IMG/VR virus record: IMGVR_UViG_3300030060_004796
Coordinates: 44,731-108,730 of that record
DNA length: 64,000 bases
Direction: 5' to 3' (one strand)
Source: a virus
Position numbers and translations under genes: made by a program
Notes under the pieces: generated by a model
Seen by the model: the letters and a program-made list of their open reading frames with translations, nothing else
What the model was told of the DNA's origin: nothing
The model's database searches: none
Shown here: positions 18,396-26,981 of the stretch, piece after piece
How positions within the stretch are numbered: position 1 is the stretch's first letter
Layout of the letters: the number at the start of each line of letters is the position of its first letter

Positions 18396-20255
18396 CTATC
18401 TAACTTCACAGGCACCACCGGCACAAGCCAGTTCACCTGATAAATTAGTATTGTCATCATCTTCAGTAACATTGAATAAGTCAATATTCATTAAGGACTT
18501 TTCAAGTTCTATGAATTTCTTTTTTGTAATATCCTCAAATGGAGCTTGAGTATAAGTACCACCATCATAAGGTAAAACAGATAAACCATTATAATGATCC
18601 CTATTCTTCCACATCCACTCACCTGCCATATCCCAATCTTCCTCTTTAAGACTTACAGTAGCAGAGACATTGTGAGTATTACTTCCAGATCTATGACCTG
18701 GTTTAACCCATTCAGTGGCTACCTTTTTAATTCTTTCAAGAAGTGCAAAAGGAGACTCTGTTCTAAGTATAGATCCTTCTGGAGCTGACTGAGGTATACT
18801 AATTACAGCAGTATCATGTCCACGGAATACACAGTCTTCTATTAATTCAGGATGGTTTTCTACTAAATAACTATAAATAGATTCATTCTTACCAACACGT
18901 ATTCTTCTTACATAATAATCATTATGCCAAGCATGAATACCAGAGCTTGTTCCTAATGTTAATGAGGTTGTACCAGCAGGTTTAACTGTAGTGCATCTAG
19001 CTGCTTTTTTCACTCCTATTAACTTTGCTACTCTTGCGTTCTCTTTTTTTACTATACTTGCAGCTTCCTTCATATCCATTTGGAGCACAGCGGCACTCCC
19101 TATTCCTGTCATTGACACACCTATAAGAGCGTCTTTTTCTGTTGTTTCTTTCCATATCTCTCTTAAATAATGAAAGTTAGTATATCCAGCTTGTAGTGTT
19201 CCAATGAAAGCAGCACCTTTAACTCTTTCATTTAAATCATCTTGTGATTCAATTGTTGACACATTTACTTCACAAAGATTACAGAATTGATAAGGACGTA
19301 AAGCTATCTCACAACAAGGATTAGTTCCCCAATCTTTATCATTGTTAAAGTATATACCAGGTTCTCCTGCTCCAGATAGTTTAACACGTTCCCATAGATC
19401 CATAAAAAATTCCTTTGTTATTTTATGTCTCATTAATACAGCAGAGTTATTAGCTCTACCACGTTGTGGGTTTAGTTCCCACCAGTTTCCAGATTTTGAT
19501 GAAATCATTTCACTATCATCTGCACTAAATAAACTAATTAAAGCTGCACGTCTAATACCACCAGCTAATACAGCATCAGCTATATAACAAACTATATCAT
19601 GAACCTCTAAAGTAGAAAGATTATCTCCATCTACTTTAGAACTTAACAAACCTTCAATTTTTAAAAGACATTCTTTAAGTGGTTGAGGACCAGGGGCTTT
19701 ACCACCAGATGTTACAAGTCTAGCTCCTTTAGGTCTGATGTCTGAAAAATCAAATATAACTCTAGAAGATCTTCCATTAAGATAAGATTTCATTAATACT
19801 TTTATTGAGTCAGCCCAACCTTCTATACTATCACCAATTAAATATCTTTTAGTTCTTTTTGGATAAGGTTTATTAATAGGAGGAAGTTTAGCAACATGAT
19901 GTTTTTGAACTGAATAACCTACTCCGGTACCACCCAATAACAAAAACATACATTCATTAAAAGAATCTAAACTATCTATAGGAAGATAAGCACAATTATA
20001 TATTCTATTAGGAGAAATTTCAATTGGCTTACCACCAAACTGCATAGATCTCATAGACGGAAGAATTTTCTTATCATATACTAACTCATATACTTTTTCT
20101 ATTTCATCTTTTAGTTTGGGGTAATGCTTAATATGCATTTCTTTATTTCTTGTTACAAGCTCTTTCCAAGTCTCTCTTCTTTTTAATTCTGGATTGTATT
20201 TTGCGTATTTCATATGGACAGTAATGTCACTTAGAATTTTGTTATTCAAATTCAT
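18396..20255 (-). CDS. nrdJ: Adenosylcobalamin-dependent (class II) ribonucleotide reductase
   Basis: A 619-residue protein that reduces ribonucleotides to deoxyribonucleotides for phage DNA synthesis, using adenosylcobalamin as radical source. Visible landmarks: IYNCAYLP near residue 89 (first redox Cys), NPCCEI near 313 (the family NPCxE loop with active-site Cys and Glu), FCNLCEVN just after (second redox Cys), and a C-terminal CAGGACEVR tail that supplies the shuttle thiols. It is shorter than the ~740-residue monomeric Lactobacillus enzyme but keeps the core; no NrdB-type partner or glycyl-radical motif is seen, which supports class II. It is separate from the main replication unit, on the minus strand between a hairpin and a small gene. 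Dependence on host cobalamin is inferred from the class. Confidence 0.9.
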   Translation of the reverse strand: MNLNNKILSDITVHMKYAKYNPELKRRETWKELVTRNKEMHIKHYPKLKDEIEKVYELVYDKKILPSMRSMQFGGKPIEISPNRIYNCAYLPIDSLDSFNECMFLLLGGTGVGYSVQKHHVAKLPPINKPYPKRTKRYLIGDSIEGWADSIKVLMKSYLNGRSSRVIFDFSDIRPKGARLVTSGGKAPGPQPLKECLLKIEGLLSSKVDGDNLSTLEVHDIVCYIADAVLAGGIRRAALISLFSADDSEMISSKSGNWWELNPQRGRANNSAVLMRHKITKEFFMDLWERVKLSGAGEPGIYFNNDKDWGTNPCCEIALRPYQFCNLCEVNVSTIESQDDLNERVKGAAFIGTLQAGYTNFHYLREIWKETTEKDALIGVSMTGIGSAAVLQMDMKEAASIVKKENARVAKLIGVKKAARCTTVKPAGTTSLTLGTSSGIHAWHNDYYVRRIRVGKNESIYSYLVENHPELIEDCVFRGHDTAVISIPQSAPEGSILRTESPFALLERIKKVATEWVKPGHRSGSNTHNVSATVSLKEEDWDMAGEWMWKNRDHYNGLSVLPYDGGTYTQAPFEDITKKKFIELEKSLMNIDLFNVTEDDDNTNLSGELACAGGACEVR

Positions 20256-20336
20256 AATTTAAGTTTTTAATAAGTTAATATAATAGTGAAACCTTCTTCC
20301 GTTTAGAGGGTAGTAATAATATACAGAATTATTCCA

Positions 20337-20507
20337 TTATAATGAAATCAAACTGTATGAAAATGTTACAAAAATTAGACCTATTGAGATATTAAATGTT
20401 GGATGCCATTCATCACTCTCTTCTAATTTTGTTTCATGTTGTGATATAGACAAACCTAATAGGCTTGTAGCTCCTAAAAATTCAAAATTAAATTGATGTC
20501 TTTTCAT
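20337..20507 (-). CDS. Small protein with C-terminal membrane segment
   Basis: A 56-residue frame starting MKRHQFNFEFLGATSLLG and ending in a hydrophobic stretch (ISIGLIFVTFSYSLISL). It sits upstream of the reductase on the same strand, 81 bases before its start, and divergent from the plus-strand late unit. The single C-terminal hydrophobic segment suggests a small membrane protein. No family is recognised. The rest of the 20256-20536 interval holds the divergent promoter region. Confidence 0.55.
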   Translation of the reverse strand: MKRHQFNFEFLGATSLLGLSISQHETKLEESDEWHPTFNISIGLIFVTFSYSLISL

Positions 20508-20531
20508 TGGATATATTTTAGTTTTATTATA

Positions 20532-20560
20532 TTTTTTTGTATATTATAAGTGTACATAAC
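20532..20560 (+). promoter_or_regulatory. Shared promoter-like motif, copy A
   Basis: Contains TTTTTTGTATATTATAAG followed by TGTACATAAC, about 34-60 bases before the ATG at 20594. Near-identical blocks occur at 26940 and 60278, each before a plus-strand unit. It does not fit the host-type TAnnTTTG box, so it may be read by a phage polymerase (inference). Confidence 0.5.
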
Positions 20561-20593
20561 GGCAAAAGTACAAATTTTATATATATATACATT

Positions 20594-20893
20594 ATGGATT
20601 GGGATATTATTGGCACCATTGTTATAACAGCACTTACCGTTTTGGGTAGCAGTGAGGCATTTAAGTATTACAAGTCTAAATTGACATTTAAAAGTAAAAC
20701 TATGGATCTAAGAGAAGAACATAAAAAGGACTTACAAAAAAGAGTTAATAGACTAGAAGTTTTACTTACAGAATCAGCATCAGAGAAAGATGATCTAAGA
20801 ATGTGTGTTTTGAAATTAACTGAAGAGGTTGCTACACTCCGTGAAAGAGTTAAGTTCCTTGAAGCAGAAAATGAAAGACTAAAACTAAAATAA
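20594..20893 (+). CDS. Membrane-anchored coiled-coil protein
   Basis: A 99-residue protein. An in-frame upstream ATG (20537) overlaps the promoter-like motif, so MDWDIIGTIV at 20594 is the better start. Residues 4-22 form a hydrophobic N-terminal segment; residues ~37-97 are a long charged coiled coil with heptad Leu/Val (EKDDLRMCVLKLTEEVATL). The architecture, one membrane helix plus a coiled coil, is that of inner-membrane spanin-like or small holin-accessory phage proteins, but no conserved family signature is seen. It opens the late plus-strand unit. A role in lysis or envelope contact is inference. Confidence 0.65.
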   Translation: MDWDIIGTIVITALTVLGSSEAFKYYKSKLTFKSKTMDLREEHKKDLQKRVNRLEVLLTESASEKDDLRMCVLKLTEEVATLRERVKFLEAENERLKLK

Positions 20894-20899
20894 ATAATT

Positions 20900-21526
20900 A
20901 TGGCAAAGAAAAAAAGTAAAGGCTCAAAAAAAGCAGCCAATCATGGTAAGAACCTAGCAGGTGCAATGAAAAGTGTAAGCACTTCAACTACACCTATATC
21001 TTCATTATATCCTAAAAAAGTTACTGTAGGTAGTTCAAAGACATCACCAAGACATATGCAAAAAGGTACCAGATCTCAAAGTACATCTGCAATGCCTCAA
21101 AAATTTTTATTATCAATAACTAATCCAGGAGAACAGCCTGAAGCTCCAACACCAGTTACTAATCCAGGAACATTGGCTAGCCCTACTAATCCTGATGTCT
21201 ATGCATCATATGGTAAAAAAGGTTGGAACAAATTAGCAAAAACATATGCATTAGATCAAAAAACCTTAAATGTTGCTATATCTAATTATAATACTTATTT
21301 AACAAATCTATCTACATATCAAGATGATTTATCAGCATATAATACAAGACTTGCAAATTATAATAGAGATACAATTGTAAATAATAAAAGAACTACTCAA
21401 TATAGCCGTGATGTAACAAAATTTATAAGGTCATTAGGTAGTAAATCTAAAGTATCTGTAAAAAAATCAAAGTTAGCTGGAGGTTCTAGAAGTAGCAGAA
21501 CTGGTAAACCAGGTGGATCAAGATAA
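20900..21526 (+). CDS. Basic low-complexity protein, probable virion-associated
   Basis: A 208-residue protein with Lys/Ser-rich ends (MAKKKSKGSKKAANHGK; SRSSRTGKPGGSR) and a central part rich in Pro, Asn and Tyr with irregular repeats of the form NYNTYL/AYNTRL/NYNRDT. It starts six bases after the preceding gene's stop in the recurrent context AATTATGGCAA. The basic tails suggest binding to nucleic acid or packing in the virion. No known domain is recognised, and the function is unknown. Confidence 0.6.
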   Translation: MAKKKSKGSKKAANHGKNLAGAMKSVSTSTTPISSLYPKKVTVGSSKTSPRHMQKGTRSQSTSAMPQKFLLSITNPGEQPEAPTPVTNPGTLASPTNPDVYASYGKKGWNKLAKTYALDQKTLNVAISNYNTYLTNLSTYQDDLSAYNTRLANYNRDTIVNNKRTTQYSRDVTKFIRSLGSKSKVSVKKSKLAGGSRSSRTGKPGGSR

Positions 21527-21537
21527 AATTTAATACT

Positions 21538-22053
21538 ATGAACTATAAAAGAAAATATAATAAAGGTGGTGGCACTAATTCTGTTGAAGGTGACAATTCT
21601 GTTTCTGTAGATAGTCAAAATCAAGATGTATTTCAGCGTAATAGAGATGCTCAAAATCAAATGATGCAGCAGACTATAAATTCTCAAAATCAAGCCTTGC
21701 ATGTAACTAATGCAATGGGTGAGATAGAGGCAAAGAGAAATATAGTTCAGCAACAACAGTTTCAGCAGCAAATGATGATAATGCAAGCTAGACTACAAAT
21801 GATGCAACAACAAAATGAGCTTCTTAAAACTAAAATTGAAAAAGATGATCTCATTAATTCAGCAAGAACTGTACCCACTCATAACCAAATGTCTATCCAG
21901 TCTCCTAAGAAAAGGGGAGGATCTACTAAGTATGGTAAAGGTGGTGCAAAGAAAAAAAGTAGAATTGTAATTTCACAAAATATGGGAGGTGTGATGAAAC
22001 ATGGTGGACAATGTGGATTGCCAGGAGGAAGATACTCTAAAAAGAAAAGATAG
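21538..22053 (+). CDS. Gln/Met-rich protein with Gly-Lys tail
   Basis: A 171-residue protein. Residues ~30-105 are unusually rich in Gln, Met and Asn (QQQQFQQQMMIMQARLQMMQ) and predicted to be helical or coiled coil. The C-terminal third contains KKRGGSTKYGKGGAKKK and ends in LPGGRYSKKKR. The KRGG/KYGKGG motifs recur in other small proteins of this genome (28107, 28705, 29022, 61698). It lies between two small genes of the late unit with 2-11 base gaps. A structural or internal virion role is likely but unproven. Confidence 0.6.
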   Translation: MNYKRKYNKGGGTNSVEGDNSVSVDSQNQDVFQRNRDAQNQMMQQTINSQNQALHVTNAMGEIEAKRNIVQQQQFQQQMMIMQARLQMMQQQNELLKTKIEKDDLINSARTVPTHNQMSIQSPKKRGGSTKYGKGGAKKKSRIVISQNMGGVMKHGGQCGLPGGRYSKKKR

Positions 22054-22055
22054 AT

Positions 22056-22340
22056 ATGGCTAAGGAGTTGAATGAAGAAACTGGTTTTGTATTAAGTATT
22101 AAAACTCTTATTGGAATTGCATTTGCAATTGCAACTGTTGTTGGAATGTGGTTTGCACTTCAAGCAGATATACAAGAAGCTAAAGAATTGCCAGCTCCAT
22201 TACCTCCAGATGTGACAAGAATGGAGTTTGATATGAAAGATAAGAATATAAGACTAACAATACAAAATACAGCAGATGATGTTGAAGAACTTAAAGAAGA
22301 TCTTGACAGAATTGAAGAAAAAATAGATAAATTAAAATAA
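22056..22340 (+). CDS. Small membrane protein with C-terminal coiled coil
   Basis: A 94-residue protein with one membrane helix (about residues 14-34, LIGIAFAIATVVGMWFAL), a Pro-rich linker (LPAPLPPDV) and a charged coiled coil at the C-terminus (DDVEELKEDLDRIEEKIDKLK). It follows the Gln-rich gene by two bases. The helix-linker-coil layout matches many phage proteins of the lysis or virion-envelope contact type. No family signature is recognised. Confidence 0.6.
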   Translation: MAKELNEETGFVLSIKTLIGIAFAIATVVGMWFALQADIQEAKELPAPLPPDVTRMEFDMKDKNIRLTIQNTADDVEELKEDLDRIEEKIDKLK

Positions 22341-22364
22341 ATAATAACTTTAAATTTAAGTAAA

Positions 22365-22781
22365 ATGGCAACAGTAAATAACACAATTACACTAACATCT
22401 AATGATCTTACATCTGATGCAATATCATTAAGTGTTTTAAAATCTCTTACAGCAACTAAGGGTGGTATATCCAGAGTTCCTTTAGCTACAACAGCTATTG
22501 CAGGTGCTACAAAACTAGCAACAGCAGCTCAGTTCACTGAAGGATCAAGAGTATGGTTATACAATCCAGCTACACGTGATGGCGCATCAAAAAATGACAG
22601 AATCTATGTTTCATTAACAGAAGCAGTAGATCCTACTACAGCAGCATTTACAACTATTATGTTAAAAGGTGGTGAATGGGCAGTATTTCCATGGTCTGGA
22701 TCTACAAGAACTACAGATTTAGACCTTGAAGCATATGGATCATCAGGTGCAATGGTAGTAGAGTTTGGAATTTTTCAATAG
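22365..22781 (+). CDS. Late paralogous beta-rich protein, copy 1
   Basis: A 138-residue member of a four-copy family (22365, 22809, 27164, 29560). Shared landmarks: an N-terminal MATVNNTITLTSN-type strand, TKGGISRVPL near residue 33, a V-W/Y-L/I-N strand (RVWLYNPAT), a GEWAVFPW block near 107 and a C-terminal VVEFGIFQ. The family is Thr/Ser/Ala rich with no Cys, typical of secreted or virion beta-sandwich proteins. It lies 27 bases before copy 2. A decoration, tail or receptor-contact role is inference. Confidence 0.6.
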   Translation: MATVNNTITLTSNDLTSDAISLSVLKSLTATKGGISRVPLATTAIAGATKLATAAQFTEGSRVWLYNPATRDGASKNDRIYVSLTEAVDPTTAAFTTIMLKGGEWAVFPWSGSTRTTDLDLEAYGSSGAMVVEFGIFQ

Positions 22782-22808
22782 TAAATAACAATTAATAAAT
22801 AAATAATT

Positions 22809-23201
22809 ATGGCAACGTTAAATTTAACATCAAATATCAACGCAGCTGGTTTAACAACAGATACAATATCATCTACAGTATTATTAACTAATGCTAGTAT
22901 TACTACAGGTGGTATATCTAGAGTTAGTACTACAGCAGTAGTAGGTAGTAAGGCAGTCTTATTAGATGCATCAACATTTCCTGATCCTACAGATACTACA
23001 AGTGTATATGTATATATTAAGAATGCTGGTCCAAATGTATTAAGACTATCTGTTATAAACAATACAGCATCTAATGCTGAAGATGAAATGTCTTTAGCAT
23101 CAGGAGACTGGGCAATGTTCCCTTGGGCAGCAGCAACAGATATAACAATGTATCAAGCATCTGCTGGTACTACTGTTGTTGAGTATGGAGTTTTTGCATA
23201 A
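22809..23201 (+). CDS. Late paralogous beta-rich protein, copy 2
   Basis: A 130-residue paralogue of the preceding gene. It shares TGGISRVST near residue 37, SVYVYIKNAGPNVLRLSV near 66, GDWAMFPW near 97 and the C-terminal VVEYGVFA. The tandem arrangement suggests duplication. The start context is AATTATGGCAA. The next gene starts four bases after its stop. Probable virion or surface protein; no known domain is recognised. Confidence 0.6.
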   Translation: MATLNLTSNINAAGLTTDTISSTVLLTNASITTGGISRVSTTAVVGSKAVLLDASTFPDPTDTTSVYVYIKNAGPNVLRLSVINNTASNAEDEMSLASGDWAMFPWAAATDITMYQASAGTTVVEYGVFA

Positions 23202-23205
23202 AGAA

Positions 23206-23562
23206 ATGAAAGATCCAGTTTGGAAAATATTCTTAAGCTATCTTATTTTTTTATGTTTTATGACTTTAAGCTCAACAGCTTTTGGGCAAATTACTGTAGT
23301 TCAGTATAATGCTGGATGGAATGATGCAAATAAAGTTACTTGGTTAAACAAACTAAGTGATGTAGATAAAGTAAAATACGTAGATATAGCTACTGATATT
23401 AAGGCTCAAAAAAAGCATGAAATAGTAGTTGTACCTACTATTATTATATTCAAAGATGGTGAAGAAGTAAAAAGATACCAAGCTGATATTTCATTTAGTA
23501 TGAAAGCCACTAAAGAAGAAATACAAGAAGATATAGACGAACTATTAATGGAAGATTTTTAA
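23206..23562 (+). CDS. Secreted thioredoxin-fold protein lacking CxxC
   Basis: A 119-residue protein with the start at ATG 23206, four bases after the preceding stop. Residues 1-27 form a signal peptide (hydrophobic core IFLSYLIFLCFMTL, cleavage near STAFGQ). The mature part has thioredoxin layout: first strand ITVVQYNAGW, then a helix where WCxxC would stand but with no Cys, and VVVPTIIIFKDGEEVKRY, the cis-Pro strand typical of the fold. It is therefore probably a non-redox thioredoxin-like periplasmic protein. It stands directly before the T9SS cargo and outer-membrane protein genes, so a chaperone or partner role for these is plausible but inferred. Confidence 0.65.
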   Translation: MKDPVWKIFLSYLIFLCFMTLSSTAFGQITVVQYNAGWNDANKVTWLNKLSDVDKVKYVDIATDIKAQKKHEIVVVPTIIIFKDGEEVKRYQADISFSMKATKEEIQEDIDELLMEDF

Positions 23563-23563
23563 C

Positions 23564-25858
23564 ATGAAAAAATTATTATTAATTTTACTATTACTACCTA
23601 CCTTACTTTTAGCACAAAATTCTTATATAGTTATTGAAGCTCAATATGATTCATGGGGACCTCAAGAATCAGAGTTTTATATTACTGATGCTCAAAGTGA
23701 TACAATATATCATCATCAACCTACAGTTCAAAGTGAATATTTATTAGATACATTATGGGTAAATGCTCAACCTCTTACTGTTATTTTATTAGATCAATTT
23801 GGAGATGGTTGGCAAGATACAGGTCAACAAGGTTACTTTAGAACATGGAATAACTGTCAAGACACTATAGTAGAGTTTATATGTTCACCAACAAATTACT
23901 TTGCTACAGAAATTATAAACTTTAATTTAGGACCATGTTTACCTAATGGACCACCTCCAGCACCATGTTTTCCTGCTGCCGTTATTATTAATTTAGATCA
24001 GTATCAATCAGAAACATCTTGGGAGATAACTGATTCTTTAGGTTTAGTAGTAGCATCAGGAAGTGGTTATGGATCACAACCAGATTATGCAACTATAACT
24101 GTACCAGTATGTTTACCAGAAGGAGATCTTAATTTTACAATTTTTGATTCATATGGTGATGGTCTACAAGGGTCACAATGGCAAGGCCAAGATGGTTCTT
24201 ATTTTGTTAAACAATGTAATGATACATTAGTATATGGAACAGATCCTGCTTTTGGTAACGATACTACTCATGTATTTACCATAGGTGAATGTCCTCCTAT
24301 ATATGGATGTACAGATGATGATTATGTAGAATGGAATCCTTTTGCAGATACTGATGATGGTAGCTGTCAAACATTAAAAATATTTGGATGTATTGACTCA
24401 ACAGCATTTAACTATGACTCTACTGCAAATACAATGGATCTTATTCCACAATGTGAATTTACGTTAGTGTTGCATGATTTGATGGGTAACGGTTGGGTAG
24501 GATCACATCTATCTTTAGATTTACCTGACACTTCTTTCTCCTTTACACACACTGGAGGTTTTAATGATGAATATCAATTTACTATAGACGCTCCAGATCC
24601 TGCTGTGTTTAGATTTCATATATCCTCACAAGCAGCACTAACAACTATAGAGTGTGGTTTTACATTAATGAATCCAGAAGGTGATACATTAATTAGTGTT
24701 CAACCACCATTTATACAACCTTTATTTCCTTATGCTTTTGTTACTAATTGTGGTAATACATGTATAGAAAAAGTATTTGGCTGTATAGATAGCCTTGCTT
24801 TAAACTATGATGATGAAGCTAATACAGATGACAGTTCTTGTTATTATGTAGCTGGATGTATGAATCCTTTGTATTTAGAGTATGATGCTGCTGCAGACTT
24901 TGATAATGGAAGTTGTAGTACTTTAATAGTTTTAGGGTGTATGGATTCTACTGCATTAAACTATGATCCATTAGCAAATGTAGAAATACCTGGATCTTGT
25001 ATAGCAGTTGTAGAAGGTTGTACTCAACTTTTAGCATTTAATTATAATCCTAATGCCAATGTAGATGACGGAAGTTGTGTACCTTTTATATATGGTTGTA
25101 CTGACCAAACAATGTGGAACTATGATTCATTAGCAAACACTGATGATGGTTCTTGTATACCTTTTGTATATGGTTGTATGGACAGTACTATGTTTAACTT
25201 TAATCCTTTAGCAAATGAACCAGATAGTTGTATTCCTTTTATTTATGGCTGTACTGATCCTAGTATGTTTAACTATGATGCCTCAGCTAACACAGAAGAT
25301 TTTAGTTGTATTCCTTACATTTATGGTTGTACTGATAGTACTGCCCTTAATTATGATCCGTTGGCTAATACTGAAAACGGTTCTTGCATTGAAGTGGTTA
25401 CAGGGTGTATGGACCCAGATGCGTACAACTATAATTCATTAGCAAATGTAAGTGACTCAGCTTGTGTTTATGATGCTGGTTGTATAACAGGACCTGGTAA
25501 TCCTTATTGGTTAAATGACGGATGTTATGCTTGGGTTATTGATGTAGATGTATACTGTTGTGAAAATGATTGGGATGCTTCATGTCAAACAATGTATGAT
25601 TATTGTCAACTTGGTTGGCCTACTTCAATAGATGAAACAGCATCAAGTTCAATAGTTGTTTATCCTAATCCAACAAGTGGAATTTTAAATATAGATACAA
25701 GATTAGATATATCTGTAGAAGTATATGATATTAACGGTAAACTAATGATTGAAAAAAATTCTAAAAGAATTGACTTTTCTGATTGGCCGGTAGGCATATA
25801 TAATTTAATTATAAGAAAAGATGAACTAGTAATTACTAAAAGAATAATAAAACAATGA
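23564..25858 (+). CDS. T9SS-sorted cysteine-rich repeat protein
   Basis: A 764-residue exported protein. Residues 1-17 are a signal peptide (MKKLLLILLLLPTLLLAQ). The N-terminal part holds two related beta domains with F/D-x-G-D-G-W/L motifs (QFGDGWQ, DSYGDGLQG). From about residue 247 come 11 repeats of ~25 residues of the form GC(T/M/I)D..xxNYDPxANxxDGSC, common in exported flavobacterial proteins. Then comes a CCENDWDASC block, and residues ~692-764 form a type IX secretion sorting domain: VVYPNPTSGILNID, VEVYDINGKLM, WPVGIYNLII, KRIIKQ. The host T9SS would move it across the outer membrane. The ATG of the barrel gene overlaps its stop. Surface display, exclusion or adhesion roles are inference. 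Confidence 0.8.
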   Translation: MKKLLLILLLLPTLLLAQNSYIVIEAQYDSWGPQESEFYITDAQSDTIYHHQPTVQSEYLLDTLWVNAQPLTVILLDQFGDGWQDTGQQGYFRTWNNCQDTIVEFICSPTNYFATEIINFNLGPCLPNGPPPAPCFPAAVIINLDQYQSETSWEITDSLGLVVASGSGYGSQPDYATITVPVCLPEGDLNFTIFDSYGDGLQGSQWQGQDGSYFVKQCNDTLVYGTDPAFGNDTTHVFTIGECPPIYGCTDDDYVEWNPFADTDDGSCQTLKIFGCIDSTAFNYDSTANTMDLIPQCEFTLVLHDLMGNGWVGSHLSLDLPDTSFSFTHTGGFNDEYQFTIDAPDPAVFRFHISSQAALTTIECGFTLMNPEGDTLISVQPPFIQPLFPYAFVTNCGNTCIEKVFGCIDSLALNYDDEANTDDSSCYYVAGCMNPLYLEYDAAADFDNGSCSTLIVLGCMDSTALNYDPLANVEIPGSCIAVVEGCTQLLAFNYNPNANVDDGSCVPFIYGCTDQTMWNYDSLANTDDGSCIPFVYGCMDSTMFNFNPLANEPDSCIPFIYGCTDPSMFNYDASANTEDFSCIPYIYGCTDSTALNYDPLANTENGSCIEVVTGCMDPDAYNYNSLANVSDSACVYDAGCITGPGNPYWLNDGCYAWVIDVDVYCCENDWDASCQTMYDYCQLGWPTSIDETASSSIVVYPNPTSGILNIDTRLDISVEVYDINGKLMIEKNSKRIDFSDWPVGIYNLIIRKDELVITKRIIKQ

Positions 25859-26934
25859 AAAATAAATTAGGATATTTATTTGTATTAGTATTTTGGTTAG
25901 TAGCTACAACTGCTTTTGGTCAAGATGAAAATAAGTTTAAAAAGAATTTAAAGAAGACTTTTAAGTTTGCAACATTCTATGGAGGAGTTAATGGTGGTAA
26001 TTCTATATCTGATGTAGATGTATATTCAGTTACAAATGGATTAGAGACAAGTATAATTGAAACCCCATTTGATTACTCAATTACTTTTGGTATAAGAAAG
26101 ATAGCTAGATTTGGATACGAGAATAGAGCTAATACATTCTATGATGGTACAGAGAAGTCATATAGTGATGCAGCAACTTTAGGTAAAGTAAAAGGATTTG
26201 AATTTCTTTTTGAATTAGATTACGCTAGACAACAAGGCACAGACTTTTTTAATCAACAACACTTTTTACGATATGTAGCTAATAGATGGATAGCTAAGAT
26301 GGAGTACGTTCAAGATGGATTTGCGGATATTAAATACTACGAGTCATCACAAAGATACAGACTTAAACTTGGCAATAAATTTTCATTTAATTTAGGTGCA
26401 GTACAAAGACTATCTGAACCATATGGATACGATCCACTAGAAGACTGGATACTTGAAACAGGAGACATACACTACACAAACCTTGCTCTAGAAGAAGGGT
26501 ACAATGTAGAATTTGATGGCTCAGGTGTAGTAACTTATCTAGATCCCAATGGTGCCGTTGTAGCAGAAAACACACAGGTATGGGAAGCTGTAGTTATACC
26601 TGGCGTATTAGCAGACTATACAGAGAAAAAAAGAAATGAACTACCAACGCAATGGAACCATTCTTTAGTTATTGGTTTTGATTACTATCACTTTACAAAA
26701 GACTTTTGGGTCCACAGTTGGGCAAACATTATGCCTTATCACTATAATAATGGTGGTGAGTTTTCATATCATAAGTTTAACAATGATGACCAATGGAATG
26801 ATTACTCAGGAGGTTTAATTTTTGGATATAGATTTAATAAACACTTAGGTTGTTTCATTGAGGGTAGGTACGCAAAGTACTGGAACCGTGAATGGCATGA
26901 CTTTAAAATAGGTGTTAATTATGTTATATTTTAG
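25855..26934 (+). CDS. Outer-membrane beta-barrel protein
   Basis: A 359-residue protein with a signal peptide (MKNKLGYLFVLVFWLVATTAFGQ) and many alternating aromatic strands (KFATFYGGVNGG, FDYSITFGIRKIARF, LIFGYRFNKHLG, FKIGVNYVIF). It ends in Phe, as outer-membrane barrels usually do for BAM recognition. It overlaps the T9SS cargo gene by four bases (ATGA), so the two are probably translated together. It could anchor or escort the cargo, or alter the host outer membrane against other phages; both are inference. The specific family is not recognised. Confidence 0.65.
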   Translation: MKNKLGYLFVLVFWLVATTAFGQDENKFKKNLKKTFKFATFYGGVNGGNSISDVDVYSVTNGLETSIIETPFDYSITFGIRKIARFGYENRANTFYDGTEKSYSDAATLGKVKGFEFLFELDYARQQGTDFFNQQHFLRYVANRWIAKMEYVQDGFADIKYYESSQRYRLKLGNKFSFNLGAVQRLSEPYGYDPLEDWILETGDIHYTNLALEEGYNVEFDGSGVVTYLDPNGAVVAENTQVWEAVVIPGVLADYTEKKRNELPTQWNHSLVIGFDYYHFTKDFWVHSWANIMPYHYNNGGEFSYHKFNNDDQWNDYSGGLIFGYRFNKHLGCFIEGRYAKYWNREWHDFKIGVNYVIF

Positions 26935-26939
26935 GAGAA

Positions 26940-26964
26940 TTTTTTGTATATTATAAATGTATAA
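26940..26964 (+). promoter_or_regulatory. Shared promoter-like motif, copy B
   Basis: TTTTTTGTATATTATAAATG followed by TATAAC, 18-42 bases before the ATG at 26982 and right after the barrel gene. It closely matches the blocks at 20532 and 60278. Confidence 0.5.
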
Positions 26965-26981
26965 CGTTAAATAAAAACATT

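Noticed and set aside
22775-23062. Minus-strand frame across the copy-2 paralogue
   Set aside because: Antisense to a conserved late gene with a family-supported frame.
24300-25480. Regular ~75-base repeats, considered as a CRISPR array
   Set aside because: They encode the Cys-rich protein repeats in frame, vary in sequence and have no constant spacer/repeat pattern.
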